Under the pieces are notes generated by a model, which was not told the DNA's origin, ran no database searches, and saw only the letters and a program-made list of their open reading frames with translations. From the NCBI GenBank assembly GCA_050747245.1, contig JBOGNO010000001.1:186001-250000 (forward strand): DNA of 64,000 nt, written 5' to 3'. Source of the DNA: JBOGNO01 sp050747245. Lineage in GTDB: Bacteria; Acidobacteriota; Terriglobia; Acidiferrales; UBA7541. Position 1 is the first letter of the stretch. Each line of letters starts with the position of its first letter. This document shows positions 25,843-33,337 of this stretch, in pieces. Made by a program: the position numbers and the translations under genes.

Positions 25843-25865
25843 TAATGCAATGCATTAAATGTCAA
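25843..25865 (-). promoter_or_regulatory. higBA promoter and palindromic operator
   Basis: On the minus strand TTGACA (25860-25865) is followed by TAATGCATTGCATTA (25843-25857), a perfect palindrome of 7-bp arms around one base, running into TATACC. The operator therefore fills the spacer between the -35 and -10 boxes and lies about a dozen bases before the higB start, fitting autorepression by HigA. Confidence 0.7.
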
Positions 25866-26027
25866 GCTTTAAACTGCTGGGTGTAAAGAGTGCATCCATC
25901 TTGCGAAGCCTCAAAACTCGTGTGCCGAAAACGTGCCCAACTATGGTTATTGTGCGGTTTTTGCTGGTTCTAGAACTTACGCAAACATGGAAGTTACTTG
26001 CTTTCAACTAACGCGAGTATTCCGACA

Positions 26028-26049
26028 CCCCCGCCTCCATTTACATCCG
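26028..26049. other. Right attachment site of the ssrA island (attR)
   Basis: An exact 22-bp copy of 22191-22212, the end of tmRNA plus ten bases. Around it, CCGACA-CCCCC resembles the T-arm of tmRNA, and GTAAGTTAA matches GTGAGTTAA near attL. Between the two copies lie 3.8 kb of island. Confidence 0.8.
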
Positions 26050-26100
26050 TGCGTCCAGACTGGGTAAGTTAACTACAGGAGGGGACCAACCCCTGGGCTC

Positions 26101-26373
26101 TTAGCCTGAGATATCGCCCGGAGAAAGATCGTCAACAAAGCACCACATCCATTGCTCTCCAGGCTCGATGGAGCGAATGAGCGGGTGCGACGATGCGCGG
26201 AAATGCTTGGTGGCGTGCCTGTTCTTCGATGAATCGCAACAGCCCACGTGTCCGCAGATCAAGCAAAGCCGGAGATGCACCCAGCTATCGCCCATTTTGA
26301 TGCACTCCTCGCATTCGTGCTTGGCGGTGTGCTTGAATTTGATTTGTTTCAAGTGCGTGCAATCTTGCGCCAT
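26101..26373 (-). CDS. UBP-type zinc-finger protein
   Basis: A 90-residue small protein made almost wholly of one zinc finger of the ubiquitin-hydrolase (UBP) type. Metal ligands are C-T-H near the start, CEEC, CLICGHVGCCDSSKNRHATKHFRASSHPLI. Eukaryotic versions bind ubiquitin tails; bacterial ones are of unknown role and are often next to enzymes. It starts five bases after the DUF5996 gene, so the two are likely co-expressed. Confidence 0.88.
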   Translation of the reverse strand: MAQDCTHLKQIKFKHTAKHECEECIKMGDSWVHLRLCLICGHVGCCDSSKNRHATKHFRASSHPLIRSIEPGEQWMWCFVDDLSPGDISG

Positions 26374-26378
26374 GGCGT

Positions 26379-27275
26379 TTAGTCCGGAGGCATCCTTTCG
26401 AGAGATTTGCGGTCCCAAGCGGCGAGATTCGCTCCCGCTTCATACGCGGTCTGCGCGAACTCAAGGATTTCCGCGCGCGGAGAGGTAGCCTGGCGCACGT
26501 CGTCATAAATCAGGAGAAACTCGCGGATTTTCGGGTGATAGAACGCGGCCCCAGGACGCACTTTCTGGTCGCCATAGCCCGCGGGCTCAGGCGCCATGTA
26601 AGCGTAAAAGGCCGGGCCCTTCACTTCTCCGCCGCCCGGCCACCATCCCACGCTGCTGCACTCGTGAGAGTAGGCTTCCGAGGTGATGACGCCCTTGCGC
26701 GGCGGAGCGAGGCGGCCGCTGAAACGCGTGCAAGCGATGTCGAAGCTGCCCCAAAAAAAGTGCACGGGGCTCGACTTGCCCATGAACCGCGCGCGAAATT
26801 CGCGGAGAACAATATCCGTGGAGAGGAGAATGCGCCAAAAGCGGTTCGCGAATTCCGGATCGTAGGAGGCGTGAACGACATCCTCATCCAGAGGGATCGG
26901 ATTGGGAACTTCCTGCGGCATCGTGTTGATCTGGATTTCGACGCCCTCGCTGCGCAGCGCAGAATGCAGCTCCTGGTAAAATGCTGCGACGGATTTTGGA
27001 GCGAGCGCGAAGGCGCGCTCCTTTCCTGCGGAGTTTCGAAACTGCAATTGATGGCTGATGAAGTCGAACTGAAGCTCAAATGCGCCGCCTTTGTAGGGAA
27101 TCGGCGAAGTGGTCAGTCCACGCGCGTTGACATACAGAGCGGTGTTCCACCAATGGTTCTGCAGCGGCGCGAACTCCATGCGGATTTTCCCGACAATCTG
27201 CGTCCACATGTGAAGCGTATGATAAGTAGGCTCCCACTCTTCCAGCGGCAGCGGAGGCCAATCTTCTGCGATCAT
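26379..27275 (-). CDS. DUF5996 family protein
   Basis: A 298-residue soluble protein. WPPLPLEEWEPTYHTLHMWTQIVGKIRM at the N-terminus, followed by NHWWNTALYVNARGLTTSPIP and HFFWGSFDIACTRFSGR, is the typical DUF5996 sequence; I know no function for it. Many conserved Trp, His and Tyr residues suggest an enzyme or ligand pocket. It is in one unit with the UBP-finger gene. The start ATG has no strong ribosome binding site. Confidence 0.85.
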   Translation of the reverse strand: MIAEDWPPLPLEEWEPTYHTLHMWTQIVGKIRMEFAPLQNHWWNTALYVNARGLTTSPIPYKGGAFELQFDFISHQLQFRNSAGKERAFALAPKSVAAFYQELHSALRSEGVEIQINTMPQEVPNPIPLDEDVVHASYDPEFANRFWRILLSTDIVLREFRARFMGKSSPVHFFWGSFDIACTRFSGRLAPPRKGVITSEAYSHECSSVGWWPGGGEVKGPAFYAYMAPEPAGYGDQKVRPGAAFYHPKIREFLLIYDDVRQATSPRAEILEFAQTAYEAGANLAAWDRKSLERMPPD

Positions 27276-27338
27276 TTTTCTCCTCCCCGCTTGCCGGCGA
27301 CACTTGCGCGGGCCGGTTCAGTCGGCGCGCCAAAGCGG

Positions 27339-29219
27339 CTAATTGCTTCCGCTCTGCGCCTTGATCAGCTCGTCGAGGTAATCGGGCTTGGACTCGTCGC
27401 GCACCAAGTGCGGATTGCGGTCCCCGCCGTGATAATCAACGCTGACAGTTTTGTAGTAATCGTCGTCCACCACTAGCAGCGCGATCGGCTGCGAGGAATT
27501 CTTGGCGGCGCTGACGGCATCTTCGAGCCGCTCATGCGTGTAAATCCGCCCGTTCACGCCAACCACTTTCATGCCTGAAGTGATTCCCGCGTTGAAAGCC
27601 GGGCTGCCCACGATGGAATCGTTTACGGTGCCGTCTTCGCCCAACTGCAGGCCGATGGAATAGACGTCGCCGGCATTGCCGCGGCGGCCCTGACCCCGCG
27701 GAGATTCGTCGGTGAGTACGACTTTCCAACCGCCGTTTTCAATTCCTCCGGTGGGCGCATCCGCGGAGGTGGAATTGAGCCGCTCGTGGAAAAACCCCGC
27801 CCAATCGTAGGGCGCAGTTTGATTGAGCGCGCTGACCACATCCTCGAGCGTGTACGGCTTCAGCTCCGGCCCGTTGTTCGGGCCACCGTGAAAGAAATGG
27901 CAGAAATCGTCGATGGTTTTCTGCCCGTGACTTTCGCGATGAATGATGGTTGCCACTTCGAGCCACAGCAAATCGCCCTCGTCGTAATAGTCCGTTCCGC
28001 GCCGCCAGTTGAACCACCCACGTCCGAAACCTAGGCCCGGCTCGCCCACCGCCGTATCGAGCAGCGGCCGCCAAGTGCGTCCCGGGCGCCCCGGTCCAAG
28101 TTGCGCTGCGATCGAAGCAAGGTATTCATGATATTGCTCGGGAGTCCAGAGGCCGCTCCGCGCGGCAAGCAATGGGCCGAGATAATCGGTCAGGCCCTCA
28201 TACACCCACAGGAGGTCGGTTTTTTCCGACTCCTCGTAATAAGGCGTGCTCAGATCCACCGGACGACGGAATTTGCCGTTCCAAGAGTGCATGAATTCGT
28301 GCGACAGCAAACCTCCCAGAGCTACTCCGGCATTCGGACCCAGGAGCGCGCGTTCCGGCAAGCGACTGTCGTTGCTTTCGTGATGCTCCAGACCGAAATG
28401 CGCCACGTGGTCGCTGAGCGTCAGCAGGAAATGATAATCGCGGTAGTGCCGCGCCCCGAAAAGTTTGCCCGACTCGGCCACCAGGCTGGTCATACCTTTT
28501 AGCAGCTTGGGATCGAGCGCCAGCGCTGCTTCGCTGTCCGCGACGATGTCAAGTTCGTGATGGATCGCTTCGCCCGGCGGAGTGATTTCGTACACGCGGT
28601 AATACTCGCCCGCGATCACCGGCGAATCCACCAGGCGATTCAGCTCCACCGGCTTGAATGTAATCTCGTCGCCCGATTGATTTTCCACCGGCAGAGGCGT
28701 GCCGAATTTCCATCCGGCCGGCAATTTCAATTTCGCATCGAAGGTAAGCTGCTGCGCGGGAATCCCCGCGGGATAAAGCACGTTCTGGTTCCAGCTCACC
28801 ACCACGAGCTTGTCGGTTGCGGAGCTCCCGCCCGTAAACGCTCCCGCTGCTGGCTCAAGGTAATCAAATGAGACGTCGAGCTGCGTCGCGCCCGCCGGCA
28901 CATCGACGTGGAACGTGAAAACGTCCAGTAAATCGCGCTGCCACGGAATCGTCTTTCCGTTGGCAGAAAATTTCAGGCCGGTCACATTCGCGATGGGTCC
29001 GTCGGGACCGTGTTCGCCCGGAATCCACTTGGGATAATAGAGCGTCAGCGGGCCGGGCTTGACAGGCATCGTCATATGCGTCCGCAGAATTTTTAGCGGC
29101 GCCTGGGTCGCATCCAGAGTGAGCGAAATTGTCTCGCCGGATTGTGCGCGAACGCTCGGTGCGATTAGCACGATCATGGCCGCAAGAATTGGCATTAATT
29201 GCAGATGAATCCGTTTCAT
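27339..29219 (-). CDS. Exported M61-family aminopeptidase with PDZ domain
   Basis: A 626-residue peptidase related to glycyl aminopeptidase. A signal peptide ends at VRAQ (residue 26). The N-terminal beta domain (about 30-210) is followed by the thermolysin-like catalytic part with H307-E308-F-M-H311-S-W-N-G-K and the downstream glutamate in LLWVYEGLTDYL. A PDZ domain covers about 505-600 (VNDSIVGSPAFNAGITSGMKVVGVNGR). It probably trims peptides outside the cytoplasm. The start ATG has GGGGGAG seven bases upstream. Downstream it is followed by the DUF5996 gene on the same strand. Confidence 0.92.
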   Translation of the reverse strand: MKRIHLQLMPILAAMIVLIAPSVRAQSGETISLTLDATQAPLKILRTHMTMPVKPGPLTLYYPKWIPGEHGPDGPIANVTGLKFSANGKTIPWQRDLLDVFTFHVDVPAGATQLDVSFDYLEPAAGAFTGGSSATDKLVVVSWNQNVLYPAGIPAQQLTFDAKLKLPAGWKFGTPLPVENQSGDEITFKPVELNRLVDSPVIAGEYYRVYEITPPGEAIHHELDIVADSEAALALDPKLLKGMTSLVAESGKLFGARHYRDYHFLLTLSDHVAHFGLEHHESNDSRLPERALLGPNAGVALGGLLSHEFMHSWNGKFRRPVDLSTPYYEESEKTDLLWVYEGLTDYLGPLLAARSGLWTPEQYHEYLASIAAQLGPGRPGRTWRPLLDTAVGEPGLGFGRGWFNWRRGTDYYDEGDLLWLEVATIIHRESHGQKTIDDFCHFFHGGPNNGPELKPYTLEDVVSALNQTAPYDWAGFFHERLNSTSADAPTGGIENGGWKVVLTDESPRGQGRRGNAGDVYSIGLQLGEDGTVNDSIVGSPAFNAGITSGMKVVGVNGRIYTHERLEDAVSAAKNSSQPIALLVVDDDYYKTVSVDYHGGDRNPHLVRDESKPDYLDELIKAQSGSN

Positions 29220-29458
29220 TGTTCGGCTCCCCCGTGTTGAGAAATGGAATTCGCGGGCACGCGGGATTCCTCGTCGAGTATGAAAACGGGGATACCCGTC
29301 GCCAGCGAACGCCCGCATCATACTCCCCGCTCCGTCGAGTATCTAGGGGCGCTGTCGTGCCGATTCGCGTTTCCTCTGTCGCAGCCTCGCCGAGCTGCTT
29401 GCGCGCCCGCTCACGCGGCGCTATAGTCCAACGCAACATCGCTTCCAGGGAGGGTCGC

Positions 29459-30235
29459 ATGGCTACGAAAATCCAGGACGTTTTTCACTTACCAAAGCCT
29501 CCCACGTTTGCCACCGCGGCAGAGGAGCGCCAGCACCGCAAGCAGCGCCTTGCCGGCGCCTTCCGACTTTTTTCGCGCTTCGGCTTCGATGAGGGAGTCG
29601 CTGGACATATCACCGCACGAGATCCGGAGCGACTCGATCATTTCTGGGTGAATCCCTTCGGCATGCACTTCGGCCAGATCCGCGCTTCCGATCTGATCCT
29701 GGTGAATGATCGCGGCGAAGTAGTCGAGGGCAAGTATCCCGTCAACGTCGCCGCTTTCGCCATCCATTCCGAAGTCCATAAGGCGCGGCCCGATGTCATC
29801 GCCGCTGCACACGCGCATTCGCTGTATGGAAAATCCTGGGCATCGCTGGGACGCTTGCTTGACCCGCTGACTCAGGATGCCTGCGCGTTTTACGAAGACC
29901 ACGCGCTCTTCGCTGATTTTGCCGGCGTCGTATACGAAGCCTCGGAAGGCGAACGCGTGGCCAAGGCCCTCGGCAACTGCAAAGCCGCCATCCTCCGCAA
30001 CCACGGCTTGCTCACCGTCGGCCGGACCGTGGAGGAAGCGGCGTGGTGGTTCATCACCATGGACCGTACCTGCCAGGCCCAGCTTCTCGCCGAAGGCGCC
30101 GGAACGCCGGTAAAAATTGACCCCGCCCACGCGCAAGCCACCCGGCAATTGGTCGGCTCGCACGAAGCCGGATGGTTTCAGTTCCAGCCGCTGTGGAACC
30201 GCGTCGTCCGGGAACAGCCTGATCTGCTCGAGTAG
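29459..30235 (+). CDS. Class II aldolase/adducin family protein
   Basis: A 258-residue protein of the fuculose-aldolase fold. FDEGVAGHITARDPE near the N-terminus, AAAH118-A-H120-S and ILRNHGLLTVG carry the zinc histidines. VNPFGMHFGQI and AADFAGVVY-type segments fit the adducin-like bacterial branch found in diverse sugar pathways. Probable reaction: reversible cleavage of a phosphorylated or free sugar/hydroxy acid, substrate unknown. GGGAGGG lies about 6 bases before the ATG. It is transcribed divergently from the M61 gene. Confidence 0.88.
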   Translation: MATKIQDVFHLPKPPTFATAAEERQHRKQRLAGAFRLFSRFGFDEGVAGHITARDPERLDHFWVNPFGMHFGQIRASDLILVNDRGEVVEGKYPVNVAAFAIHSEVHKARPDVIAAAHAHSLYGKSWASLGRLLDPLTQDACAFYEDHALFADFAGVVYEASEGERVAKALGNCKAAILRNHGLLTVGRTVEEAAWWFITMDRTCQAQLLAEGAGTPVKIDPAHAQATRQLVGSHEAGWFQFQPLWNRVVREQPDLLE

Positions 30236-30259
30236 AAACTTGGCGATGGCCTCAGCTTT

Positions 30260-32779
30260 CTAGATATCCGCATCAAATGACAATCGCTCGATCATCTTGT
30301 CCAGCTCATCCTGTGCCTGGTGCTGCTGCTTCAGCAGATCGGCAATTTCCCGGCCCAATGCTTGCAGACGCGTCTCCTGGTCATTTAGTTGCTGGATGTA
30401 ACGTTGAGTCAGGGATCGTTCCTCGGGACTTCCCTTCAGGGACTTCAAATTCTCCCGCAACCTTTGCTGATCATCGTAGATAGAATCCTTTTCGTCATTG
30501 CGCTTGGAAAGTTCCGCATCGAGGGCCGCAACGCGCTGTTTCTGTTCGAGGATCTTCTGCAATGCTTGCTCGACATCCGGGTCAATGGAGCCCACTTTGT
30601 GGAAGACGGCAATCTGCTCGCTGTTGAGATTGGTGATTTCAAAGCGCGCGTCCAGTGGCTTGGCCTCGGAGACGGAGAGCGTGGCGACGCTCTTGGGCGC
30701 GACATTCAAGCGGAATCGGTAATAACCCGCGGAAGCTTCGTCGGGCTTGGGAGCGTCGACAGCGGGCTTCCATCCCGGCCGCACAGGATGTTCGATGACG
30801 ATGGTGCGCGGCGAGGTATCTTCGTTGCGAACCAAGTAAACCGATTTTTCGCGGAGCTCGCTCGTTTGAATCATTACGCCGTGGGAAATTTTCAAGTGGC
30901 GCACGCGCTGCGGTGCACTCTCCAGATTCGTGCTCACGCGCATTCCCAGGTCTGCGGCGTAGGAAATCAAACGCTTCTCGCCCGGCTTGATGGAATCCAT
31001 CAAACCTTCCCCCGCAAATGTCTCGTCTTCGAGAATGCTGAAGCTCCCGCCATCGAGGGTAAGCGGGCTCGAATTCGTGATCCACAGAGCGCGCAACGGC
31101 CGCGCAGAAGTGTAAGTCGGGTTCCACACGGAGACTCTTTCGGCGTCCACATTGGCTTGAAGGATAGGGACAAGCGAGGACTGATTCTTATGAATTGTCA
31201 CTGGCTCCTTGACGCGATATTCGAAAAGGTCGCCAAGCTCCTGTCCTTCCGCCCCGACTTCAGTTTTCAGAAGGGCATCTCTCACACTAGTTCCCGCCGC
31301 CGGATATCCTCCGCCCAATCCGTACGCTTCTCCGCTTGCTACTCCCTTTCCGCCTCTACCCAAGCCACGGCCTGAGCCAAGGGCTCCGCCCGAACCGATA
31401 CTCCGCGCACTGTTTCCAACATCACCATTTTCCGTTTGTGTGGACGGCACAGATGCATTGACCGTGACGGTTTGCGACGAGGACCCAATTTGCATCGACA
31501 CATCCTGCTTCGATTCCGACGCCCGGTTTACGGCAATCTTCCCTACCCTAGCAGTCTGAAAGCCATTGCTTTGAAATTCTAGCTGGAACATCCCTTCAGG
31601 CAGATCCTCGAATTGGTAATTCCCCCCAGCGTCCGTTGTCGTTGTGGCTAGGAGCTGGCCGGAATTCGACATCAGCCGTACTTGCGCGCTCCCGATTGCA
31701 GCGCCAGCTGAGTCGGTCAAAGTTCCTGAGAGCGTGGAGAACCCGCCAATCATCGTGCCCTCGTGTGTTTGCGGCGTCGGTTGCGCTCCTTCGGGAAGCG
31801 CCACCTCCGGCCGACGCGCGTAGTAAGGCTGCGAAAGTTGCATGATGAACGATTGCGGCGCGCCGGATACCAAAGTGAGTTGCACGTTGTCCCAGTCTTC
31901 TCCTACTGTGTTATCCACAATTCCCCATCCCTGTAGCAGCGCCTGGCCGTCCGGCTTGGAAGGCAGCACGATGCGGTACGTGCTCTTCCAGATGGGAACT
32001 TCACTGATATAGCTGACATAGAGTTTTCTCTCACCGTTACCCGCCGTAGAAATTACGAGGCGGCGCAAGTCCTGGTCTCTTTCAGAGGCGAGGAGGCCCA
32101 GATACCGGCCAATTTCCTGGTTCATGTCCGGCTCGAGGACGCGCGCGCTCACGGCCGGCGTTATCTCGACCTCGCGCACCTCTCCAGCATCCGTGACCAC
32201 GGAGATCACGTCTACTTCCAGCGTCGTTCCGCCGCTCACACGCGATTTGCGCTCGACGCTCAGCAGCCGCCCCGTGATGGTTGCCGACCCGCTATGAATT
32301 TCCAGCCGTGCGCCGCGCAGGGCGCCAAGAAATTGCGCCACCGTCGTTTTTTCGCCCAGCGGCAACCGCAACGCACCGAGCAACTGGCCGAGCGGCGCTT
32401 CCGAGTTGTAATCCACACCGGTGATTCGTCCGCCGTTCAAATCGAGAATCGTCAGTGATTTCAAGACATCGTTGAGTTGGCGGCTGGTAAAATCAATGCG
32501 CACGTTCTCGCTGCCGCGCACCTCACCTACGTGCTCGAAATATCCCACGCCATTCTTGTAAAGCACCACTCGGCGCACAGGAAGCTTCTCCGCCGATTGA
32601 ATTTCGCGTGATTTATCGTTGTGAACTTGACTCGTCGTTGGTGAAACCGAAACTTTGCTGCGCCCGATCTCTGCTTCACTTTTCGTGCTCCTTGCTTGAC
32701 TCGCCTGCCTTGGCTGTGCAAAAACTGGCGAAAGGAGCGCAACTGCTACAGCGCCTGCCAAACGAACATGCCGCCTCAT
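30260..32779 (-). CDS. Exported DUF4139 protein with inserted carboxypeptidase-regulatory-like domain
   Basis: An 839-residue secreted protein. The signal peptide ends near FAQP. The N-terminal part VRRVVLYKNGVGYFEH (about 67-85) and VSYISEVPIWKSTYRIVL with GWGIVDNTVGEDWDNVQLTLVSG are DUF4139 hallmarks. In the middle (about 350-440) lies a CarboxypepD-regulatory-like domain (SGTLTDSAGAAIGSAQVRL, GGNYQFEDLPEGMFQLEF), then a 50-residue glycine-rich linker, after which the DUF4139 part resumes. The last 130 residues form a coiled coil. An almost perfect ribosome binding site (AGGAGG) precedes the ATG. Function unknown, likely a surface or envelope protein. Confidence 0.82.
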   Translation of the reverse strand: MRRHVRLAGAVAVALLSPVFAQPRQASQARSTKSEAEIGRSKVSVSPTTSQVHNDKSREIQSAEKLPVRRVVLYKNGVGYFEHVGEVRGSENVRIDFTSRQLNDVLKSLTILDLNGGRITGVDYNSEAPLGQLLGALRLPLGEKTTVAQFLGALRGARLEIHSGSATITGRLLSVERKSRVSGGTTLEVDVISVVTDAGEVREVEITPAVSARVLEPDMNQEIGRYLGLLASERDQDLRRLVISTAGNGERKLYVSYISEVPIWKSTYRIVLPSKPDGQALLQGWGIVDNTVGEDWDNVQLTLVSGAPQSFIMQLSQPYYARRPEVALPEGAQPTPQTHEGTMIGGFSTLSGTLTDSAGAAIGSAQVRLMSNSGQLLATTTTDAGGNYQFEDLPEGMFQLEFQSNGFQTARVGKIAVNRASESKQDVSMQIGSSSQTVTVNASVPSTQTENGDVGNSARSIGSGGALGSGRGLGRGGKGVASGEAYGLGGGYPAAGTSVRDALLKTEVGAEGQELGDLFEYRVKEPVTIHKNQSSLVPILQANVDAERVSVWNPTYTSARPLRALWITNSSPLTLDGGSFSILEDETFAGEGLMDSIKPGEKRLISYAADLGMRVSTNLESAPQRVRHLKISHGVMIQTSELREKSVYLVRNEDTSPRTIVIEHPVRPGWKPAVDAPKPDEASAGYYRFRLNVAPKSVATLSVSEAKPLDARFEITNLNSEQIAVFHKVGSIDPDVEQALQKILEQKQRVAALDAELSKRNDEKDSIYDDQQRLRENLKSLKGSPEERSLTQRYIQQLNDQETRLQALGREIADLLKQQHQAQDELDKMIERLSFDADI

Positions 32780-33145
32780 AGTTACCTCCTGAGTGACTCA
32801 CCGAACACCGATTTCACTCAACTTGTAAATACTTTGAGGGTGAACACTGGGAAGGGGTTGGCTTAGCCCTCCATGCGTCCCAGAGTGCGCGGTCGTCGCG
32901 ACGCGCTCGCACCGGATCGGACGCGCCGTGCGGTCAATAACATATCCGGTAGAGAACAATGCATCTCATAAGCGAGCATGTGCGGCGCGCCGAAGCGATG
33001 AAGGTCGTTTAACACTTTCTCCCGCAACTAGTGCCCTTCCCCTTAAATTCGGCAGGGAACGCTCGATTTGCCCGAATAGTGCGGCGCATTCCAGTTTGCC
33101 CCTGCGGCCAAACGGAATGGGTCAGACGCGTAGCTGACTCTGTGC
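32780..33145. other. Non-coding stretch
   Basis: It contains the leader of the DUF4139 gene at its left end and nothing else I can support. Short frames (for example 32928-33137) lack ribosome binding sites. Confidence 0.4.
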
Positions 33146-33237
33146 GGAAAGATGTCCGGTGAATCTCCCGGCCTTCAAAGCAGGCAATCCATCGCTTCGG
33201 GGATGGATGGTGGGTTCAATTCCCACGCGCTTCCGCC
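33146..33237 (+). tRNA. selC: Selenocysteine tRNA-like gene, apparently degenerate
   Basis: The 3' half looks canonical for tRNA-Sec: anticodon loop CTTCAAA (UCA anticodon), a long variable arm with a perfect 7-bp stem (ATCCATC/GATGGAT), T-arm GTGGG-TTCAATT-CCCAC and the end CGCTTCCGCC. The 5' half is damaged: only the first four acceptor pairs form (GGAA/TTCC), the D-arm does not pair, and the anticodon stem has one G-A mismatch. The last base of CCA is replaced by C. I see no selenoprotein or selA/selB gene in the window. Best read as a decaying selC, or a very divergent functional one. Confidence 0.55.
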
Positions 33238-33337
33238 CTCAATTGCCATCTCGATCATGTGAAGAGAGACTGGCGCCGCTTCGGCGCAGAGAGGCAAGAC
33301 AGTCCTGCAGCGCAATCCAAGCTCACACCCGGATTTC

